A stretch of 64,000 nucleotides of DNA from Rhizobiales bacterium 64-17 (GTDB taxonomy: Bacteria > Pseudomonadota > Alphaproteobacteria > Rhizobiales > Xanthobacteraceae). The stretch spans positions 1 to 64,000 of the forward strand of contig MKWA01000014.1 in NCBI GenBank assembly GCA_001899285.1. The letters run 5' to 3'. The position numbers were made by a program, and so were the translations under genes. Numbering within the stretch: the stretch's first letter is position 1; each line of letters begins with the position of its first letter. Positions 52,153 to 64,000 of the stretch are shown piece by piece. The notes beneath the pieces were generated by a model, which worked only from the letters and a program-made list of their open reading frames with translations, searched no databases and was not told the origin of the DNA.

Positions 52153-52875
52153 ATGACCTCCGACTGGGTGAAATTCTACGACTTCCGCCACTCGATCATC
52201 TACGTGAACGAGCGGCACCGCGACGTGCATTACGCGCGGATCGCGCAGGACCTCGCGCCCTATATCCCGTCATCCACCGCGCGCGTGCTCGACTACGGTT
52301 CGGGCGAGGCGTTGCACGCCGACGACCTCGCCGCGCGCTGCGGCTCGCTCGCCTTGGCGGAGGCCGCGCCGAATGTCCGCGCCATCCTCAAGCAGCGCTT
52401 CGCCGGCAACGACAAGATCGCCGTGCTGACGCCGGAGGAAGTGGCGGCGCTGCCGGACCAGAGCTTCGACCTGATCGTCATGCACTCGGTGGCGCAATAT
52501 CTCACCGGCGCGGAACTCGACGGGCTGCTCGCGACCTTCCATCGCCTGCTCAAGCCAGACGGCCTGTTCGTGCTCGGCGACATCGTCCAGCCGCATCTCG
52601 CTTCGGTGCACGCGGCGCTGGCCTTGCTCCGCTTCGCCGCGCAGAACGGTTTCCTGCTCGCGGCGATCCGCGGCCTGATCCGCATCGTCGTCTCGGATTA
52701 TCTCAAACTGAGCCAGAAAGCGGGCCTGTCGCATTACACGGAATCAGAGGCGCTTCAACGGCTTAGGGCCGCCGGATTCGACCCCACGCGGGCGCCGCGC
52801 AACATCGGCCACAACCAGCAGCGGATGACCTTCACCGCCCGCCGGACCCAATCGTCACCCGCCTCTTCATCTTAA
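52153..52875 (+). CDS. SAM-dependent methyltransferase
   Basis: 240 residues. A class I methyltransferase with motif I VLDYGSGEALH, the acidic ASLALAEAAP loop and motif IV FDLIVMHSVAQYL, then LKPDGLFVLGDI. Starts 39 bp after carA and may be cotranscribed with it. Substrate unknown; the helix-rich C-terminal half (GFLLAAIRGLIRIVVSDY) suggests a small lipophilic acceptor. Confidence 0.83.
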   Translation: MTSDWVKFYDFRHSIIYVNERHRDVHYARIAQDLAPYIPSSTARVLDYGSGEALHADDLAARCGSLALAEAAPNVRAILKQRFAGNDKIAVLTPEEVAALPDQSFDLIVMHSVAQYLTGAELDGLLATFHRLLKPDGLFVLGDIVQPHLASVHAALALLRFAAQNGFLLAAIRGLIRIVVSDYLKLSQKAGLSHYTESEALQRLRAAGFDPTRAPRNIGHNQQRMTFTARRTQSSPASSS

Positions 52876-52935
52876 TTGTTTACCCTGCCCGCTGCGACAA
52901 CTTGTCAGTAACACTCACCGGGGTACCGTATGCGT

Positions 52936-53009
52936 GGCCCGGTGGCGGAGTGTTTACGCAAAGGCCGTGCAAGGACTTTACCCTGGTTCAATTCCAGGCC
53001 GGGCCTCCA
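52936..53009 (+). tRNA. tRNA-Cys (GCA), with an imperfect anticodon arm
   Basis: Acceptor GGCCCGG / CCGGGCC, D arm GCG...CGC, T arm CCTGG-TTCAATT-CCAGG and encoded CCA are perfect. Anticodon GCA is at 52969-52971. The anticodon stem does not pair fully: AGGCC opposite GACTT gives one C-A mismatch and one G-T pair with a 7-base loop, and the variable loop is only three bases. Could be functional or a decaying copy. Confidence 0.82.
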
Positions 53010-54018
53010 GTTCAGACGACGGGGCGGTTGCGACAGCAGCCGCCCCGTTCGCGTCTGCGGCGAAGTGCTCGCGCGCGACATTGAGTTCCGCGCCGACGAG
53101 AACGACGATCGACGTCAACCACATCCACATCATCAGGCCGATCGCCGCGCCGAGCGAGCCGTAGGTCGCGGCATAATTGGCGACATTGGCGAGATACCAC
53201 GACAGCGCGAGCGAACCGGCGATCCACGTCACAGCGGCGAACAGATTGCCGGGGCTGATCCAGCGCCATCGCGGATGTTTCAGGTCTGGCCCGAAGCGGT
53301 AGAGCACGCTGAGGCCGAGCAGCAGCAGCACGAACAAAGCCGGCCAGCGCAACAGTGAGGCCGCGCTCTCGGTCATGCTCCAGCCGAAATAGGCAAGCAT
53401 CAGCGGGAACACGACCACCGCGCCGATCGCCGACAGCAGCACGGCGATGGCGCCGAGCGTCATCGTCAGCGAGACGAGATTGAGCCGCACGAACGAGCGC
53501 GTCTCCTTCACCCGGTAGATGATGTTGAGCGCATCGATCGCCGCCTTGAGCCCGGCATTGGCGCTCCACAGCGCCACCATCAGACCGAACACGAAGGCGA
53601 CGCTCAGACCGCCGGCTCCGGCGGTGATCACACGCACCACCTGATCGCGCACGATCTCGAACGCCTCCTGCGGCATGGTGCCTTCGATCAGCGTGAGATG
53701 GCCGGCGATGGTGTTGATGTCGGCGAACAGCGCATAGCTCGAGACGAACGCGGTGATCGCCGGAAACAGCGCGAGCAACCCGTAGAAGACGATGCCGGCG
53801 CCGAGCGCCAGCACCCGGTCGTCGGTGATGCGCTGATAGAGATAAAACAGCCAGGCTTTGAGGCCGGGCCGCATGCTCGCCGCCGTCTCGGCATGAGCGG
53901 CAGCGCGGGACGGCAACCGGCGCGATGGCGCGGGCCGCCGCTCGGCGACCCAGGCGGTGGCCACCAGCGCGACACCGGCCATCAGCAGCGGCAGCGCGGA
54001 TCGGACCAGGCGCGGCAT
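52978..54018 (-). CDS. YihY/UPF0761-family membrane protein
   Basis: 346 residues from ATG at 54018; GTG at 54039 adds seven. Six or more hydrophobic helices after an N-terminal one; FYGLLALFPAITAFVSSYAL and GLMMWMWLTSIVVLVGAELN are the YihY/RNase-BN-like signature. Function in the family is unsettled. Its last residues (ELEARPGIEPG) are translated across the antisense strand of tRNA-Cys, whose T arm provides the stop, giving a 32-bp convergent overlap. Confidence 0.87.
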   Translation of the reverse strand: MPRLVRSALPLLMAGVALVATAWVAERRPAPSRRLPSRAAAHAETAASMRPGLKAWLFYLYQRITDDRVLALGAGIVFYGLLALFPAITAFVSSYALFADINTIAGHLTLIEGTMPQEAFEIVRDQVVRVITAGAGGLSVAFVFGLMVALWSANAGLKAAIDALNIIYRVKETRSFVRLNLVSLTMTLGAIAVLLSAIGAVVVFPLMLAYFGWSMTESAASLLRWPALFVLLLLGLSVLYRFGPDLKHPRWRWISPGNLFAAVTWIAGSLALSWYLANVANYAATYGSLGAAIGLMMWMWLTSIVVLVGAELNVAREHFAADANGAAAVATAPSSELEARPGIEPG

Positions 54019-54287
54019 GGGGATTCCCCGGAATTTCACAGGGGAATAACCGTCATCTCGCCAAACGGTTGCGCGGCTGATGGCGGAGGTTTGACCTGTG
54101 TTCAGCAGGCGCGCGCACCCTTCCCCACCTCTCGAATCTGGTCTAAGACCCCCTCGCGCGCGGGGGGCTCTGCCCCAGCGCCCGGCCGGGACGCGCGTCA
54201 GCGCGTCTTTTTTTATGTCCGTTTTCTCCTCCTCCCGCCCCGAGAGGAGGGATGGCCGGGCGAACGCGAAAGGCTACACGAAGCAGA

Positions 54288-57602
<3,315 letters not shown>

Positions 57603-57770
57603 AGCCTCCTCCGCGAGACCGTCATAGTCCGGCAAAGTTCCAGGCGTCACCGGCCTCTCCGGGCCGCGGCTGGAACGTTTCGCCGGACCTCGCCGTAAGA
57701 CTCCGGGCAGCGCGCGCCGCTACCGGAGTCGAATTGCGAATAGAGAGCACGTGAAAGGCGGACAGAGACG

Positions 57771-58244
57771 ATGGACAAGATTCCGATGACGGCTGCCGGG
57801 TATTCCCTGCTCGAAGCCGAATTGAAACAGTGTCAGCAGGTCGAGCGCCCGCGGATCATCCAGCAGATCAGCGAAGCGCGCTCCCATGGCGACCTGTCCG
57901 AGAACGCGGAATACCACGCGGCCAAGGAAGCGCAGTCGCACAACGAGGGCCGCATCGCCGAGCTCGAGGACAAGCTCGCGCGCGCCGACGTGATCGACGT
58001 GTCGAAACTGTCGGGCGACACCGTGAAGTTCGGCGCGACCGTGACCTTGATCGACGAGGACACCGAAGAGAAGAAGGTGTGGCAGATCGTCGGCGAGCCG
58101 GAAGCGGACGCCAAGTCCGGCAAGATTTCCATCACCTCGCCGCTCGCGCGCGCGCTTATCGGCAAGAGCAAGGGCGCGACCGTCGAGGTCGTGGCGCCGG
58201 GCGGCGCCAAGGCTTACGAGATCAAGAAGGTCGACTGGCGGTAA
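57771..58244 (+). CDS. greA: Transcription elongation factor GreA
   Basis: Restarts backtracked RNA polymerase by stimulating transcript cleavage. 157 residues: N-terminal coiled coil ([20 protein letters not shown], with [18 protein letters not shown] carrying the acidic tip) and a C-terminal FKBP-like domain. Follows carB by 168 bp and ends before a strong terminator. Confidence 0.97.
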   Translation: MDKIPMTAAGYSLLEAELKQCQQVERPRIIQQISEARSHGDLSENAEYHAAKEAQSHNEGRIAELEDKLARADVIDVSKLSGDTVKFGATVTLIDEDTEEKKVWQIVGEPEADAKSGKISITSPLARALIGKSKGATVEVVAPGGAKAYEIKKVDWR

Positions 58245-58267
58245 GCCTGGTCGACAATCGTCAATTC

Positions 58268-58295
58268 AAAAAGCCCGGCTCATGCCGGGCTTTTT
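58268..58295. terminator. Bidirectional terminator after greA
   Basis: AAAAAGCCCGGC-TCAT-GCCGGGCTTTTT, a perfect stem with A and T runs on both sides, between convergent greA and the TauE gene. Confidence 0.92.
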
Positions 58296-58304
58296 CATTG
58301 TCCG

Positions 58305-59066
58305 TCACCCGCGCAGGAAGAACACCACGGTGAGCACCGCGCCGACGCCGACGACCACAGCGCGGATCGCCGCATCGGGAACGCGGCGCGCGATGGCGAC
58401 GCCGTAATAGCCGCCGATGATCGAGGCGACCGCCACCACCAGCGCCTGCGGCCAGTGCACGAGATCGTTGGCGATCAGCAGAATGACGGCGACGAGCTGC
58501 GCCAGCACGCAGGCGATATTCTTGATGGCGTTGGCGCGATGGAAATCGCCGGTATGCAGCAGCGCGAGCGCGGCGAGCCACATGATGCCCTGCCCGGCGC
58601 CGAAGAATCCGCCATAGACCGCGACCACCGCACCGAACAGATAACCGACGACGGTCATGCCGCCGCCGCTGCTGCCTTTGGCGAAGCGTTCGGCCAGCGG
58701 CCGGATCTGATTGCTGAACGCGAAAGTGATGGTGGCGACGGCGAGCAGCCACGGCACCAGCGGCCGGAATCCCTTGTCGCCGAGCGCCACCAGCAGCCAG
58801 CCGCCGATCAATCCGCCGGCAATGCCGAGCAACGCATAAGGCACCATCTCGCGCAGACGATCGCGCGTCTCCCGCCAGTAGGCGGCGCCGGTGGCGAAGC
58901 TGCCGGGAATGAGGCCGACCGCCGAGGTGGCGTTGGCGTCGAGCGTCGGCATGCCGAACGCGACCATCACCGGAAACACGAAGAACGTGCCGCCACCGGC
59001 GACAGCATTGATGACACCGGCGGCCAATCCCGTCGCGGCCAGCAGCAAAAGCTCAGTCAAAGACAC
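58305..59066 (-). CDS. TSUP/TauE-SafE-family sulfite or organosulfur exporter
   Basis: 253 residues with about eight helices. AAGVINAVAGGGTFFVFPVM and the mirrored second half (GYLFGAVVAVYGGFFGAGQG) are the two TauE signatures. Inner-membrane permease of anions such as sulfite; substrate not provable here. Upstream of it lies the Lrp-type gene on the same strand. Confidence 0.9.
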   Translation of the reverse strand: MSLTELLLLAATGLAAGVINAVAGGGTFFVFPVMVAFGMPTLDANATSAVGLIPGSFATGAAYWRETRDRLREMVPYALLGIAGGLIGGWLLVALGDKGFRPLVPWLLAVATITFAFSNQIRPLAERFAKGSSGGGMTVVGYLFGAVVAVYGGFFGAGQGIMWLAALALLHTGDFHRANAIKNIACVLAQLVAVILLIANDLVHWPQALVVAVASIIGGYYGVAIARRVPDAAIRAVVVGVGAVLTVVFFLRG

Positions 59067-59126
59067 GTTTATTTCCCGGTAGGCAAAGCAAATGGAAGGA
59101 AGTGAAGAGAGGACGGGAAACGGCGA

Positions 59127-59600
59127 TCAGGTCGCCGTCTCGAACGGCACCATCGCCGCATCCTTGGAGTTGCGCAGCGTCAGCGAGGTCTTGACGTTGC
59201 GCACATGCGGCTCGGCGGTCAGCCGCGTGACGAAATCCTGGAACGTCTTGAGGTCAGGCGCGACACACTTCAGGACGAAATCAATCTCGCCGGACAGCAT
59301 CCAGCATTCGCGCACCAGCGGCTCCTTGCGCACGAACGTCTCGAACGATTTGAGATCGGCGTCGGCCTGGCTGGCGAGATGCACCATGGCGAACACGGTC
59401 ACTTCATAGCCAAGCTGTTTCTGATCGAGCAGCGCGCGATAGCCCTTGATGTAACCCGCCTCCTCCAGCGCGCGCACGCGGCGCAGGCACGGCGGCGCGG
59501 AAATTCCGACGCGGCGCGCCAGCTCCACATTGGTCATGCGGCCATTGTCCTGAAGCTCCTTCAGGATGTTGCGGTCGATGGCGTCGATCTGGTCGGGCAC
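59127..59600 (-). CDS. Lrp/AsnC-family transcriptional regulator
   Basis: 157 residues from a GTG at 59600 with ribosome site GGAG. N-terminal HTH (IDRNILKELQDNGRMTNVEL) and a C-terminal RAM ligand domain (ECWMLSGEIDFVLKCVAPDL). Divergent from trxB. Probably responds to an amino acid. Confidence 0.92.
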   Translation of the reverse strand: MPDQIDAIDRNILKELQDNGRMTNVELARRVGISAPPCLRRVRALEEAGYIKGYRALLDQKQLGYEVTVFAMVHLASQADADLKSFETFVRKEPLVRECWMLSGEIDFVLKCVAPDLKTFQDFVTRLTAEPHVRNVKTSLTLRNSKDAAMVPFETAT

Positions 59601-59840
59601 GAAAACTCCGGAAGGCGTCAGGGGACGGTCACACAGGGCATTAGCCGCCTCCATACCGCGAAAGAATGTTTCGCGAAAGATTATTGCGCGCACAACTCAC
59701 CTGCTTCTGCGCAGACCTGCAAGTTGTGGCCGTCCGGAGCCCTGTGGGTTGCACTTCTTGCATAGCTCGGCGGAAAGCCTATGTTGTCGCACGTCTGCTA
59801 TGCGGCGACCGCCGCCGGCAAGACCATCAGGCGCGACTTC

Positions 59841-60806
59841 ATGGCCACATCACAGCACGTCAAACTTCTCATCATCGGCTCCGGACCGGCGGGCTACACC
59901 GCCGCGATCTATGCCGCGCGCGCCATGCTCGAGCCGGTGCTGATCCAGGGCATGCAGCCGGGCGGCCAGCTCACCATCACCACCGATGTCGAGAACTATC
60001 CGGGCTTCGCCGACGTGATCCAGGGTCCGTGGCTGATGGAGCAGATGCAGAAGCAGGCCGAGCATGTCGGCACGCGCATCGTCTACGACCACGTCAACAA
60101 GGTCGATCTCGACCAGCGCCCGTTCCGCGTGCATCTCGATTCCGGCGAGACATATCTCGCCGACGCGCTGATCGTCGCCACCGGCGCGCAGGCGCGCTGG
60201 CTCGATCTGCCCTCCGAGCAGAAGTTCAAGGGCTATGGCGTCTCCGCCTGCGCCACCTGCGACGGCTTCTTCTACAAGAACAAGGAAGTCATCGTCATCG
60301 GCGGCGGCAACACCGCAGTCGAGGAGGCGCTGTTCCTCACCAATTTCGCCAGCAAGGTGACGATCGTGCACCGGCGCGACCATTTCCGCGCGGAGAAGAT
60401 CCTGCAGGACCGCCTGTTCAAGAATCCGAAGATCGAGGTGGTGTGGGACAGCGCGCTCGAGGACGTGAGCGGCGACGAGAACCCGCTGAAGGTACGCAAG
60501 GCGAAATTGAAGAACGTCAAGACCGGCGCGATCACCGAGCGCGCCATCGACGGCATCTTCATCGCCATCGGCCATTCACCCGCGACCGAGCTGTTCGTCG
60601 ACAAAGTGAAGATGAAACCGTCGGGCTACATCGCCACCGCGCCGCATTCGACTGCGACCTCCGTGCCGGGCGTGTTCGCCGCCGGCGACGTCACCGACGA
60701 CATCTACCGGCAGGCGGTGACCGCCGCCGGCCAGGGCTGCATGGCGGCGCTCGAAGCGGAACGCTTCATCGCCGCGCACGAACAAAACCGCGACGCGGCG
60801 GAATAA
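59841..60806 (+). CDS. trxB: Thioredoxin reductase
   Basis: NADPH-dependent reductase of thioredoxin. 321 residues from ATG 59841. FAD-binding GSGPAGYTAAIYAARA, redox CATC in SACATCDGFFY, NADPH motif VIGGGNTAVEEALFLT and the C-terminal ATSVPGVFAAGDVTD block. An upstream start at 59781 is in frame but unlikely. Two bp before the LysR gene, so cotranscribed with it. Confidence 0.96.
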   Translation: MATSQHVKLLIIGSGPAGYTAAIYAARAMLEPVLIQGMQPGGQLTITTDVENYPGFADVIQGPWLMEQMQKQAEHVGTRIVYDHVNKVDLDQRPFRVHLDSGETYLADALIVATGAQARWLDLPSEQKFKGYGVSACATCDGFFYKNKEVIVIGGGNTAVEEALFLTNFASKVTIVHRRDHFRAEKILQDRLFKNPKIEVVWDSALEDVSGDENPLKVRKAKLKNVKTGAITERAIDGIFIAIGHSPATELFVDKVKMKPSGYIATAPHSTATSVPGVFAAGDVTDDIYRQAVTAAGQGCMAALEAERFIAAHEQNRDAAE

Positions 60807-60808
60807 TC

Positions 60809-61720
60809 ATGATCCCCACACGATCGACCATGGACTGGGACAAGCTCAAGGTGTTCCACGCAGCGGCGGAAGCCGGCAGCTTCACCCACGCGGGCGAGCG
60901 GCTCGGCCTGTCGCAATCCGCCGTGTCGCGCCAAGTGAGCGCGCTCGAAGCCGAACTGTCGGTCTCGCTGTTTCACCGCCATGCGCGCGGCCTGATCCTG
61001 ACCGAACAGGGCGAACTCCTGTTCCGCACCGCGCATGAAGTGTTCATGAAGCTGGAGGCGGCGCGCACCAAGCTCACCGACAGCCGCGAGCGGCCGAACG
61101 GCGAGTTGAAGATCACCACCACGCCCGGCATCGGCATCCACTGGCTGACGCCGCGGCTCGGCGAATTCCTCGATCTCTATCCAGACGTGCAGGTGAACCT
61201 GATCACCACCGATGAAGAGCTTGATCTGGCGATGCGCGAGGCCGACGTGGCGATCCGCCTGCGCCAGCCGACGCAACCCGACCTTATTCAGCGCAAGTTG
61301 TTCTCGGTGCATTCGCACGTCTATGCGACGCCGGATTATCTCAAGCGTTTCGGCACGCCACGCACCATCGAGGATCTCGAAGGCCACCGGATTCTGCTGC
61401 TCGGCGGCGCCGCGCCATCGTATCTGCAAAACCGCCGCTGGCTGATCGAGACCGGGCGCGAGGGCAAGCCGCCGCGCGGCGCGCATCTGATCATCAACAA
61501 CGTGCTCGGTTTGTTGCGCGCCTGCCAGAAGGGCCTCGGCATCGCCGTGCTGCCCGACTATCTGGTCGAGGACAATCACGGTCTCGTGCAACTGTTCAGC
61601 AACGCCGAGACGTTGGCGATGGAAGCGTACTTCGTCTATCCGGAAGAGTTGAAGTCGGTTGCGCGCATTCAGGTGTTCCGCGACTTCCTCGTCGCCAACG
61701 CGCAACGCTGGAACTATTGA
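60809..61720 (+). CDS. LysR-family transcriptional regulator
   Basis: 303 residues from ATG 60809 (MDWDKLKVFHAAAEAGSF is at residue 8, with an alternative ATG at 60830). HTH LGLSQSAVSRQVSALEAEL and a substrate-binding domain with ITTTPGIGIHWLTPRLGEFL. Translationally linked to trxB, an association seen widely in this bacterial group; its target is not visible here. Confidence 0.91.
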   Translation: MIPTRSTMDWDKLKVFHAAAEAGSFTHAGERLGLSQSAVSRQVSALEAELSVSLFHRHARGLILTEQGELLFRTAHEVFMKLEAARTKLTDSRERPNGELKITTTPGIGIHWLTPRLGEFLDLYPDVQVNLITTDEELDLAMREADVAIRLRQPTQPDLIQRKLFSVHSHVYATPDYLKRFGTPRTIEDLEGHRILLLGGAAPSYLQNRRWLIETGREGKPPRGAHLIINNVLGLLRACQKGLGIAVLPDYLVEDNHGLVQLFSNAETLAMEAYFVYPEELKSVARIQVFRDFLVANAQRWNY

Positions 61721-61904
61721 TCCGCATCAACTGCGTCAACAGGACACCGCATGGCTGACATGCGGGGTTCTGCGTTGTTCGCATGCAGGTGGGATCCCAT
61801 ACTTCACGTCATGCCGCGTTGGCTGCCGCATCCTCCCAAGATGAAATGCCGGCGCTGCATGTTCCCCTCTGGAAGCGATTGCCGGTTCCCCAAACCGGCA
61901 ACCG

Positions 61905-61934
61905 AACCGGGCCCCTCACGGGGCCCGGTTTTTA
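61905..61934 (+). terminator. Very strong rho-independent terminator
   Basis: AACCGGGCCCC-TCAC-GGGGCCCGGTT followed by TTTAT, 185 nt after the LysR stop. Either the end of the trxB-LysR transcript or of a small RNA from 61721-61904. Confidence 0.88.
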
Positions 61935-62176
61935 TGTGCGCTGCGCACGCGACGACCTGACATTGTTCACGCCGTATGCGCCCGATGGCGCGCGGATACG
62001 CCGCGGAAAAAATCCGCTCACCGCGGTTTTTCGACAACACCTGCGACCGCCCGCGTCCGCTGGAAAAACTCTCGTAAAACAAGGCGTTTAATCGAGGCGA
62101 CGCCCGCCCCCGGCAATACGATCGACGCCCACCGCGCGGATCGCGAAAGGCGCGTGACCGGAGCGTCGCCCACCTA

Positions 62177-62206
62177 TTGACCTGCAGCGGCGGCACCCCG
62201 CATATC
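62177..62206 (+). promoter_or_regulatory. Probable promoter of the dioxygenase gene
   Basis: TTGACC (62177-62182), 18-bp spacer, CATATC (62201-62206), about 42 bp before the start codon. Confidence 0.5.
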
Positions 62207-62248
62207 TTGCAGATACGGATAAAAACGAACGCAAACGGGAGGGTCCAA

Positions 62249-63127
62249 ATGCCCTATGTCACCGAAGCAACGCTCACCGATATCGCCATGGACCGCTGGT
62301 CGAACATTCCCGATGCGCGTCTGCGTCAGGTGATGGTCGCCGCCGTGAAACATCTGCATGCGTTCGTGCGCGAGGTTGAGCCGACCAAGGAAGAATGGTT
62401 CACCGCCGTCGACTGGCTGACCCGCGTCGGCCAGAAGAGCGACGAGAAGCGGCAGGAGATGATCCTCACCTCCGACGTGCTTGGCGTCAGCATGCTGGTC
62501 GACGCCATCAACAACCGCCGGCCGAGTGGCGCGACGCCATCAACCGTCGAGGGTCCGTTCCACATTCCGAACGCGCCGGAGATCGCCAACGGCCAGAACG
62601 TGACCGACGGCGCGCCTGGCGTGCCGTGCCTTGTTACAGGCACCATCAAGGGCCTGGACGGCAAACCGATCGCCGGCGCCGCGATCGACATCTGGCAGAC
62701 CGACGGTGACGGCCTCTACGAAGCCCAGCGCGAAATCGACCACGCCTATATGCGCGGCGTCTATCGCTCGCAGGCGGATGGCTCCTACATCGTGCGCACC
62801 GTGGCGCCGATTGGCTACACCATTCCGATGGATGGCCCGATCGGGGAACTGATGAGCAAGACCACCATCAGCCACTTCCGGCCGGCGCATATCCACTTCG
62901 CCGTGACGGCACCTGGATACCACAGCCTGGTCACGCATCTGTTTGTGGCCGGCGACGAATATATCGAGACAGACGTGGTCTACGGTGTGAAGAAGGAATT
63001 GATCGCCGACTTCCAGCAGAAGCCGGCGGGAACCGCGATTAACGGCGAAAAGATCGCAACGCCGTACGTCCAGGTTAACTATGATTTCGTTCTTGATAAG
63101 CAGGCTAAGGCAAAGGCTGCGGCGTAA
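62249..63127 (+). CDS. Intradiol ring-cleavage dioxygenase, hydroxyquinol 1,2-dioxygenase-like
   Basis: Opens the aromatic ring of hydroxyquinol or a related catechol to a maleylacetate-type product. 292 residues from ATG 62249, ribosome site GGGAGGG. N-terminal helical dimerisation domain (RLRQVMVAAVKHLHAFVREV) and a beta-sandwich core with the iron ligands Tyr in DGLYEAQ and/or PIGYTIPMDGPIG, and His in HFRPAHIHFAV. EGPFHIPNAPE is the family signature. No maleylacetate reductase is in view. Confidence 0.88.
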   Translation: MPYVTEATLTDIAMDRWSNIPDARLRQVMVAAVKHLHAFVREVEPTKEEWFTAVDWLTRVGQKSDEKRQEMILTSDVLGVSMLVDAINNRRPSGATPSTVEGPFHIPNAPEIANGQNVTDGAPGVPCLVTGTIKGLDGKPIAGAAIDIWQTDGDGLYEAQREIDHAYMRGVYRSQADGSYIVRTVAPIGYTIPMDGPIGELMSKTTISHFRPAHIHFAVTAPGYHSLVTHLFVAGDEYIETDVVYGVKKELIADFQQKPAGTAINGEKIATPYVQVNYDFVLDKQAKAKAAA

Positions 63128-63201
63128 GGCAACTTTCGGTTAAAATGCAGCGTTAATACGGTCACGACTCGCCGCGTCGTCCCGGCAGAAAAGGATCAGG
63201 A

Positions 63202-64000
63202 ATGTTGAGCTCTCGTCTCAATCGGCTGCTCACCGGCAGCGCGGTCGCCGTTGTTTTGACCCTTGGTGCCGCGCAAGCCGCGCTGGCTCAGTCCACCAGC
63301 GGCAGCAGCGAGCCGGCGATGGTGGACGGCGTTCCGGTTCCTGACACGACGATGCCGGCGCCGCCGACCGTCGAAGACCTGAACAGGAGCATGGTGCCGG
63401 CCACTCCTGCGCCGGCCGCGCAAGCTCCGGCTGCGCAGCCCGCACCGGCTGCCGCCGAAGCGCCGAAGGCGGCTCCCGCCGCGCCGGCAACGGCCGCGAC
63501 GCCCGCGCCCGCCGCAGCACCGGTCACCGCATCGCTCGACAACGCGGTCTCCGATAAGCTGCGCGAACTCTCGTCCGGCAAGTTCGACCGCATTCTCGGC
63601 AGCAAGAAAGAGCGCACTGCCGTCGAAGCGTTCTACAGCGCGCGCAACTTCAAGCCGTTGTGGGTGACGGATGGCGCCGCCAATGCCGGCGCCAAGGCTG
63701 CCGCCAAATATCTCGGCGGCGTCGAGGCCGACGCGCTCGATCCGTCCGATTATCCGACGCCGGATTTCACCGCGGCCAAGGACGCCGATGCGCTCGCCGA
63801 AGCGGAGATGAAGCTCACCAATTCGGTGCTCGCGTTCTCGCATCATGCCTCGATCGGCCGCGTGCACTTCACGCGCATCTCCGCCGACATCAGCTACGAC
63901 CTCAAGGCGCCGGAGCCGGGCGACGTGCTCAAGAAGCTCGCCGACGCCAGCGACGTCGCCGCCGCGCTCGACAGCTTCAATCCGCAGCAGCCGGGCTACA
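63202..64000 (+). CDS. L,D-transpeptidase (YcbB-type), N-terminal part
   Basis: Cross-links peptidoglycan 3-3 bonds; cut by the window end. 266 residues visible: signal peptide (LTGSAVAVVLTLGAAQAALA), a long Pro/Ala-rich linker (about 40-110) and the start of the scaffold domain (FYSARNFKPLWVTDGAANAG, LDPSDYPTPDF, HHASIGRVHFTRIS). The catalytic YkuD Cys domain would lie beyond the window. Ribosome site AAGGATCAGG. Confidence 0.85.
   Translation, partial: MLSSRLNRLLTGSAVAVVLTLGAAQAALAQSTSGSSEPAMVDGVPVPDTTMPAPPTVEDLNRSMVPATPAPAAQAPAAQPAPAAAEAPKAAPAAPATAATPAPAAAPVTASLDNAVSDKLRELSSGKFDRILGSKKERTAVEAFYSARNFKPLWVTDGAANAGAKAAAKYLGGVEADALDPSDYPTPDFTAAKDADALAEAEMKLTNSVLAFSHHASIGRVHFTRISADISYDLKAPEPGDVLKKLADASDVAAALDSFNPQQPGY

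Larger units (their letters stand above)
61721..62248. other. Gene-free region with strong terminator and promoter
   Basis: No convincing gene in 528 bp. It contains a GCCGGTT / AACCGGC hairpin near 61880-61900 directly followed by an 11-bp terminator, then, near the end, the dioxygenase promoter. A minus-strand MQRRHFILGG-like start at about 61860 is open for only 18 codons. Confidence 0.5.

Noticed and set aside
61751-61960. Plus-strand frame of 69 codons after the second LysR gene
   Set aside because: Crosses a strong terminator hairpin and has no protein-like pattern.

Overview
The window is a GC-rich alphaproteobacterial chromosome segment, most likely from the Hyphomicrobiales (Bradyrhizobium / Rhodopseudomonas / Xanthobacteraceae range). 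This is inferred from the gene set (dnaG-rpoD, carA and carB with a YqeY protein, greA, Lrp-trxB-LysR), a DnaG that has lost its zinc ligands, HWE-type kinase, Bug receptor, TSUP exporter and dispersed palindromes of the kind common in that group. It is chromosomal DNA interrupted by one clear mobile island and by smaller foreign-looking inserts. All calls come from reading the sequence; no database search was possible.

Layout. 1-6263: assimilatory sulfite reductase (cysJ-cysI, minus strand, cysI cut by the window edge) and a lone molybdenum-hydroxylase large subunit. 6275-25913: an integrative mobilizable element of about 19.6 kb, bounded by a 12-bp direct repeat of the 3' end of a CAT-anticodon tRNA gene that lies intact at its right end. 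Its left arm has a translationally coupled mobC / DNA methyltransferase / relaxase operon, two small genes, a soluble-looking VirD4/TraG coupling protein, a membrane protein, a tyrosine recombinase and three small or secreted proteins. Its centre is a defence block: REC-like protein, dual-ATPase GHKL protein and a Dcm-like methylase on the minus strand, diverging from Vsr and an Mrr-fold endonuclease, followed by a PaeR7I/XhoI-type restriction-modification pair. Its right arm has a gene-free, highly structured 0.8-kb region (candidate oriT), a small conserved-looking gene and a large serine recombinase whose frame runs into the tRNA.

26.0-34.9 kb: chromosomal genes (lytic transglycosylase, PilZ, acyl-CoA thioesterase, TehA-like channel, OmpA-like protein) with palindromic repeats and one AT-rich orphan (30090-30755). 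35.0-37.2 kb: a stand-alone OLD-family ATPase-TOPRIM nuclease of foreign composition beside a 43-codon remnant of a PfpI/DJ-1 gene. 37.5-42.1 kb: rpoD and dnaG. 42.2-50.8 kb: small metabolic and regulatory genes, including a LysR / DoxX / VOC divergon with a perfect operator dyad, ppa, a 2OG oxygenase, a Bug receptor, an HWE kinase, YqeY and YnfA. 50.9-61.7 kb: carA, a methyltransferase, tRNA-Cys, YihY, carB, greA, TauE, Lrp, trxB and LysR. 62.2 kb to the end: an intradiol (hydroxyquinol-type) dioxygenase and the N-terminal part of an L,D-transpeptidase.

How it works together. The element carries its own integrase, DNA-processing genes and coupling protein but no type IV secretion channel, so it should move by borrowing one. 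Much of its cargo modifies or cuts DNA. The most interesting points are the GHKL/REC/Dcm/Vsr/endonuclease cluster, the methyltransferase inside the mobilization operon, and the prediction that excision fuses the recombinase frame to the start of the mob operon.
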